From Leptobrachium leishanense (taxonomy: Eukaryota; Chordata; Amphibia; Anura; Megophryidae): 64,000 nt of DNA. The stretch is from the NCBI GenBank assembly GCA_009667805.1, contig CM019071.1, positions 48,862,693 through 48,926,692 on the forward strand, written 5' to 3'. Of this stretch, positions 58,061 to 64,000 are shown one piece after another (position 1 is the first letter of the stretch; every line of letters starts with the position of its first letter). The translations under genes and the position numbers were made by a program. The notes below the pieces were generated by a model. The model saw only the letters and a program-made list of their open reading frames with translations, was not told where the DNA came from and ran no database searches.

Positions 58061-59528
58061 CTATGTGGGTGTCAGTGCCCTCTTGCATAGTGGCCAGAGA
58101 CAGAGCCCTATGCCGTACAGTAGTGTCCCTACGACCAAGATCACCACACCATCAGAATCATGGATCCAATCTGAGATAAATCTCAGAATGGATCCGAACC
58201 AATCTCCGATTGCTCCGAACCCACGGAGTGGATTCCAGCCTTCAGCAGCGATCCTCCTTGCTGTGTTCTGCAACTGTGCTACCTTCTCCTGGTGATCTTG
58301 GATTACCTGGTAATAGTCAGGGACGTAATGTGTAGTGTTCTTGATGAAAGTGCAACATTCATAATGCATCGTCATCTCACACAATCCATTCAGAGCCGCA
58401 CTGATCTGTTCCAGTGCCATATCATGTATTATTTGTACCTTTCGTATCTCCAGTACTTCCAGATTCAGCAACTGAATATCCCAACTAGTCTTATTCAAAA
58501 TCTCATCCATCAAACTGACATAACTGTTCATTCTTGCCATCAACTCTCTTCCCCATCCAGTCCATGCTGGAAGCCATGCCCATATTCGATCCGCTTTCTT
58601 GAATAGCTCTCTCTTCTGTCTTTCAAACACCAGTGGGTACCTAGGGTGAAGTGTCGTGTCTGAATTAGTGTCTTCTCCCCTCACCCTCTGGATTGGGATC
58701 AATTTAGCCAGATAACACATTCCCGTTACTGTAGGTGGTACCCATGTGTAACACACCCTTTCACAGCACACCTGGTACCCTCCTTTCACTATAAATGGTG
58801 ATGAATATAGTGTTCCCTTTGTTATCTCTATCGCAAGTTGTCTCAGCTGTCTCATCATATCCACTGCATCCTGCCTTCCATTGGTCGCATTCGCAATCAC
58901 CTCCTCTTGCTCTCTAGTGAGTTGCCTGCACCGTATATAAAAATATATAATGCGCCTTTTAGTCCTGTTCTGAATATATAAATATATGATGTCCAGTTGA
59001 ACTGACTTGAGTTACATAACCCACCCTAATTGAAAACACCATTCTGGTTGGTACACTGGTCCTATTATGGGGTGCCCGGGACTGAATGATTCTGGTTTCT
59101 CCCTCGATGCATCGACTGCTTGTATTGTGACATTCCCTGATGCAAACATACTCAAATTCATTGGGACAGAGGTAAATGGTATATGAATTGTCTCTGGGTG
59201 TAGTCTACTACACACCCAGCATGCAGTTTGCCCAGACTTTTTAGCATAGTCATATTTAAATTGCACAAGTAAGTGTCCTCTTGGGCTGGTTCCAGATAGT
59301 ATGGTTCTCCATCACCGGGTGCGTACCATTCCAGATCTGGGAAATTTCCACTTTCTTGGTGGTGCTTGGGCACCTGGGGCATGCTCCACGTGATAGTCCA
59401 TGGATCAAATGTGCAAGAAACAAAATCAGTACCAGAATTGCCCCAACTGTCAAAAACCCTTGGGCAATTCTCTTCATAGTCACATAAACCCACTCCCTCC
59501 CCGCCGGAATTTCAAAAACAAAAGACAT
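58061..59528 (-). pseudogene. ERV env remnant (gamma-type, broken)
   Basis: Envelope protein of a gamma-type retrovirus. A leader with a hydrophobic stretch begins near 59528; the surface part shows a CWVC motif (about 59220), the CXXC type that makes a disulfide to the TM subunit. The last piece (58900-58061, 279 codons) holds a furin-type RQKR site (residues 94-97), a cysteine motif C-X7-CC (174-183), and an anchor helix (about 252-271) with a very short tail. Breaks: a frameshift near 59260 and a stop near 59012. The CC motif has one residue more than the classical C-X6-CC, and the surface subunit is short. Its 5' end overlaps the 3' end of pol in sequence space. Not functional. Confidence 0.8.
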
Positions 59529-59664
59529 TTCCGGTTGATCACGGGTCGGGCCGGGTCCCTAAAAATAACCCTTTCGGCATCCCTCATCAGGGGATAATCA
59601 GACCTCGTTGTATCCATCAAAACACCCACGGGTTGAGTATCTTGGATGCTTTCAGTCGAATCTC

Positions 59665-62600
59665 TCAGGGGCTCATGACTGTGGTCTTTGTTTGCTTTAG
59701 CCTCAGTGGATTGGTCTCGTTGGTGACGACCTTCCATACTGGTTCAGGATTGGCTGCAGCTACCTTCAGTCTGGAGTGATGTATCCACGGGACCACCTCG
59801 GCAACCTTTACTGCTGTAGGGGTTGATAACAGGACAAAGTAAGGACCTCTCCATTTTGGGCCTAGTGGATCATTTTTCCACTCCTTCACCCATACTGAAT
59901 CACCTGGACAATACTTATGCAGTGGGGGATACAGAAAGTGAGGTATATTATCTCCCACCCAAGTATTTAATTTCTGCATTGCTTTACCCAACAGCACAAC
60001 CTGATCATTTAATTTAGTTTCCCCCAATGCCCGAAGGTTCCCCCCTTATTCCATTAATCAGAGGGGTAGGCCATCCAAACACGAGTTCGTACGGACTTAG
60101 CTTCAATTAGGGGATTGGCCTGCACCTAATGTGCAATAGGACTATCGGCAGCACATCCAACCAGCCTAGTGACGTCTCTTGGCACAGTTTGGACATCAAA
60201 GTCTTTAGGGTGCGGTTCATTCTCTCGACTTTTCCCGAGCTTTGGGGCCTGTAAGCCGTATGTAACTTCCAGGTGATGCCCAATAGTCAGGCAAGTTGCT
60301 GTAAACAGTTCTGTATAAATGCGGGGCCATTGTCCGACCCTATTTCGAGAGGAAGTCCATAGCGTGGTATTATTTCCTTCATCAGACTTTTCACCACTTC
60401 CACTGTTTTCTCCGTTCTTGTTGGGAAAACTTCTACCCATCCTGTACATACCATTACCAGTATTTATATCCTTTGCAGGGCGGCAGTACTGTAAAGTCTA
60501 TCTGTAATGATGCCATTGGGGACAGCCCGATCGGCTGCTTCCCCGGAGGTTGAGATGGGCCTGTTCTTGGATTATTTTTGGCGCATGTCACGCACTGCTG
60601 GGCTATTGCTTTGCAGACTACTGACAGTCCTGGCACATAGAAATGTGGCTCCAATTGCTGTTCCATCGTTTCTCTTCCTCCATGGGTACTTGCGTGGAGC
60701 ATTCTTATAATCTCAGGCGCCAGTGTTGCTGGTAGAACTATTTGTCCATTCTTCAACTGGAACCATCCGTCATCTCCATATCCGCCTTGTTCTTCTGACA
60801 GCCATTTCTTCTCTTTCTCTGAATATACGGGTGTCCATTCACTCAGTGGCGCCGGTAGGAGTGCAGCCACCACTGGTTTTGCTTTGTATCGTGCCAATTT
60901 TCCATGGTTTCCCCAGATAAATTCTTCTTTCGGGAAATAATATCGCCAGGCAAAGAACAGCAGATCTGGTCTTTCCTGTGAATCTCTCACTGCTGGTATA
61001 AAAAAGTTCATCGCACTTTTCTTCATGCTTGGCAGTTTGTTTTTGATAAGGATCTCCTTGAGGAAGAACCTCACCAATGGGGCTTGGTATTCTTCTGCTC
61101 CCAATTCTCCCAAATTTAGCAGTATTCGTGTAATTCTCAGATTATTATGAGGGTTGGTGGTTAGATTTTCAAAACGTGAGGCAAAATTTTCTGCTCGTTC
61201 AACTTCAACTTCGGTTACTTCTGAATCTTCTCCACACTCCCCCATTAATTTTACGCCGAAGAATTTCAGCATCATTTTGTATGCTCTGCGGAGTCCTTGC
61301 TGAACTTCTGAGGTGTTAATCATAAGACGTGTCTCTTGAGGGTTCAGAGGAATGGAGTAGAAATTTCGGCCTTGGGACCGGGTTGGGAAAAGCCATTGGA
61401 TGTAATCATGATTGAGTTCTAATAGTTCATAATCATTGTGCCATTTGTGCAGAATAATTTCAATAAATTTGCCTTTGGGTGCAAATTTTCTCCAATTCAT
61501 GTAGAACTCGTAATTTGGCATGGGAAGTTGAGCCTCTTGCTTGCAGAGCAGGACCTTGGCTTGATGAGTTGTTAGCAATGGTTTTGCAGCCGCTTTTGCG
61601 GCCTGGTCAGCGTGCCTGTTGCCTTTTGGGATTTCATCATGACCTTTCTGGTGGCCACGACAGTGCATAATACTGACAGCACTTGGTTTCCATACAGCCT
61701 CTAGGAGGGCTGTTATTTCAGCTGCATACTTGATTTGTTGTCCTGAGGAAGTAAGTAGGCCTCTTTCTTTGTAGAGTGCACCATGTGCATGGACAGTCAT
61801 AAAGGCATATTTGGAGTCAGTGTAGATATTCACTCTTTTGCCTTCGGAAAGTTGTAGAGCCCTGGTTAGGGCTGTTATTTCAGCCAGTTGTGCAGATGTA
61901 TGGCCTGGTAGAGAATTTGCTTCAATAATCTCTTCTGCTGAGACGACTGCATAGCCGGAGACTTTCTTCCCATCATCCATATAACTGCTACCATTGGTGA
62001 ATAGCTGTAGATCATATTTGTCTAGGGGTACGTCTTTCAAATCTGGCCTGCTACTGAACACTTCTTCCATGACTTGGAGGCATTCATGATCTGGATCCTC
62101 TTCACAGTCAGGCAGTAAAGTAGCAGGGTTCAAGGTAGCGATGAGGTCCAAATGAACCCGTGGATTCTCACACATCATAGCTTGGTACTTTGTCATCCGG
62201 CTGTTGATGAACCAGTAACTTCCTTTTACATCAAGCAGGGCTTTGACAGCATGGGGCACCTTGACATGAAGAACTTGTCCAAGGGTCAGCTTGTCTGCTT
62301 CTGCTATCAGCATTGCGGTGGCTGCCACAGCTTTCAGGCATGGGGGTAGGCCGCAGGCCACAGGATCAAGTTGCTTGGAGAGATAGGCCACAGGCCTTAG
62401 CCAGGAGCCAAAACTCTGAATCAGCACTCCTGTAGCTGTTTGATTGTGTTCATGCACGTACAGCTGGAAAGGCTTGCTGTGATCTGGCAGTCCCAGCGCA
62501 GGAGCTTCCATTAAGAGAGTCTTTAATTTTAGGAAAGCTGCTGTTTGCTCTTCTTCCCAGAGGAAGGGGTCATGCTCTCCTCGTTTGGTGGCTTGATGGA

Positions 62601-62909
62601 GGGGCTTAGCAATATCTGCGAAGTTGGGGATCCACAGGCGGCAGAAGCCTGCAGCTCCCAAGAATTCACGGACTTGTCTCCTTGTCTTTGGTTGGGGTAT
62701 GCGGCATACTGCTTCTTTTCTCTCTGCCCCCAGTGCACGCTTGGTACCTGTTAATTGAAAACCTAAATATTTCACAGTCTGTTTGCATATTTGTGCTTTC
62801 TTTTTGGACACTCTGTAACCTGCAAGGCATAGCAGATGTAGCAGGGCTTTTGTGGCAGAGAGAGTGTCTTGGTCTGTGGGAGAAGACCAGTAATAAATCA
62901 TCTACATAC
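59665..62909 (-). pseudogene. ERV pol: RT end, RNase H, OGFr-like insert, integrase (broken)
   Basis: Gamma/epsilon-type Pol. The RT YVDD site (62908-62897) is followed by a frame change, then an uninterrupted 815-codon frame (62901-60454): RT thumb/connection (1-290), RNase H (296-440), an OGFr-like domain (462-674), and integrase N-terminus with the zinc residues H736, H740, C770, C773 and first catalytic Asp (D802). Downstream the integrase core continues in other frames with an in-frame stop, and its C-terminal GPY/F part (GPYFV) lies at 60027-59665. RNase H Asp is replaced by Asn (FTNGSS, codon 61995-61993); E341, D362 and D432 remain. The 5' half of pol and gag are beyond the L2 insertion. 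Confidence 0.9.
60880..61518 (-). CDS. OGFr-like conserved domain captured inside ERV pol
   Basis: About 213 residues in frame between RNase H and integrase. The order of motifs matches the N-terminal conserved domain of opioid growth factor receptor (OGFR/OGFRL1): NYEFYMNWRK, HDYIQWLFP, RAYKMMLKFFG, NNLRITRILLNLGELG, YQAPLVRFFL, SAMNFFIPAVRD, FAWRYY..FIWG. In vertebrates this domain belongs to a nuclear-envelope/nuclear receptor for met-enkephalin that restrains cell division; its biochemical activity is unclear. There are no introns or stops within it, which fits capture from an mRNA. Gamma-type Pol normally has only a linker here. Assignment is by memory of the family, without a database search. 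Confidence 0.85.
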
Positions 62910-64000
62910 TTTATTATTTATTATTATTAATCTTTATTTATAAGCGCCAGCATATTCCGCAGCGCTGTACAATAAGCACAGTATAGACAGGGTTACAATA
63001 CATTGAACAACATTTGACAAACAGTACAGGAGGAGATGAGGGCCCTATTCCCGTAGGAACTCACAATCTGGGAGGGTTGGGGTTGGAAACAGGAGGAGAG
63101 GACTGTAAGGTGAGAGTGATTGATGGTTGCGTCAGTGAGTTGGGTGGTAGGCTTCCTAAATAGGAATGTTTTAAGGGAGCGTTTGAAGGAAGAGAAGTTA
63201 GGGGAAAGTCTGACAGTACGAGGGAGAGCGTTCCAGAGAGTGGGGGCTGCGCGTGAGAAATCCTGCAGTCTATCATGGGAAGAGGTGATGCGGGGAGAAG
63301 CTAGGCGCAGGTCACTGTTTGACCTTAGGGAGCGGGCTGGGGTGTATTTGGTGATTAGTGAGGACAGGTAGTGGGGAGCTGAGTTAGTGAGGCTTTTGTA
63401 GTAAGGATAAGGATTTTGAACTTAATTCTGCAGTGGATGGGGAGCCAGTGAAGGGACTCGCAGAGGGGAGCGGCAGAGACAGAGCGGCGGGTGAGGTGAA
63501 TTAGCCTGGCGGAGGCGTTCAGGATGGATTGTAGGGGGGAGAGGTGGGACAGAGGGAGGCCAGATAAGAGATTATTGCAATAGTCGAGTCGGGAGATTAC
63601 CAGGGCGTGTATGAGTTGTTTTGTGGCGACAGCGGTAAGAAATGGCCGAATTCTGTAAATATTACGCAGTTGGTATCGGCAGGAGGAGGAAAGAGACTTG
63701 ATGTGGGGGATGAAGGAAAGAGCAGAGTCAAGTGTAACTCCAAGACAGCGAACTTGGTTTGATGGGGAGATGGTGATACCCTCCACCGTGATCGAGAAGT
63801 CAGGAGGTGGGGCGGCATTAGAGGGAGGAATAAGTAGGAGCTCAGTCTTTGACATGTTGATCTTTAGGTGGTGGGAGGCCATCCAGGAGGAGATGCCAGA
63901 TAAACAGTCACTGACTTTGGAAAGGACAGGGGAGAGAGATCAGGGGTAGAGAGGTAGATCTGAGTGTCATCAGCGTAGAGGTGGTAATTAAAGCCAAAGC
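62910..64000 (-). mobile_element. L2-type LINE inserted in ERV pol (3' part, runs off the window)
   Basis: Minus strand. The RT YADD box is at 63977-63966, followed by a frameshift, then 63882-63355 encodes the RT end with KINMSKTELLL, VRCLGVTLDS, ALVISRLDYCNNLLSGLP and LHWLPI, as in L2/CR1 elements. The 3' UTR ends ATAAAGATTAATAATAATAA, immediately before the YVDD codons of the ERV. A second copy of the 3' end is at 5120-5235. Confidence 0.9.

Noticed and set aside
63355..63882. Independent host gene on the minus strand
   Set aside because: It is the RT end of an L2-type LINE, with YADD upstream and the L2 3' tail downstream.

Overview
The window is vertebrate genomic DNA, most likely from an amphibian and probably a frog. 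The exon-intron structure, gene families and repeats (L2 LINE, Penelope-like element, hAT, Tc1 and TTAA-type DNA transposons, a gamma-type endogenous retrovirus) all fit this. Species cannot be read from the sequence. About 90% is non-coding and rich in minisatellites and small transposons.

Four host genes can be reconstructed exon by exon with compatible splice phases: MDC1 (+, last six exons, 1-2847), CCHCR1 (-, complete, 18862-6435), TCF19 (+, complete, 23029-29537) and an NPDC1-family gene (-, complete, 54982-34037). MDC1 and CCHCR1 converge. CCHCR1 and TCF19 diverge from a GC-rich, CCAAT-rich promoter region near 22.3-22.6 kb. TCF19 and NPDC1 converge. MDC1, CCHCR1 and TCF19 are framework genes of the class I part of the human MHC, so this is the frog equivalent. 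NPDC1 in human lies on 9q34, an MHC-paralogous region, so its place here is unexpected. POU5F1, the usual TCF19 neighbour in mammals, is not seen between TCF19 and NPDC1.

The introns are dominated by tandem arrays (22/34, 45, 17, 42, 39-41, 34, 47, 26, about 40, 42 and 56 bp units) and by transposons, several with readable target-site duplications and nested insertions.

From 57.2 kb to the right edge lies an endogenous retrovirus on the minus strand: 3' LTR, polypurine tract, broken env, and pol. A truncated L2 LINE (same strand) has inserted immediately upstream of the RT YVDD motif. The most remarkable feature of the window is inside pol. Between RNase H and integrase, in the same 815-codon open frame, there is a domain of about 210 residues that matches the opioid growth factor receptor (OGFr) conserved domain. 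It looks like a host gene captured by a retrovirus. The ERV itself is dead: frameshifts, stops, and a lost RNase H catalytic aspartate.
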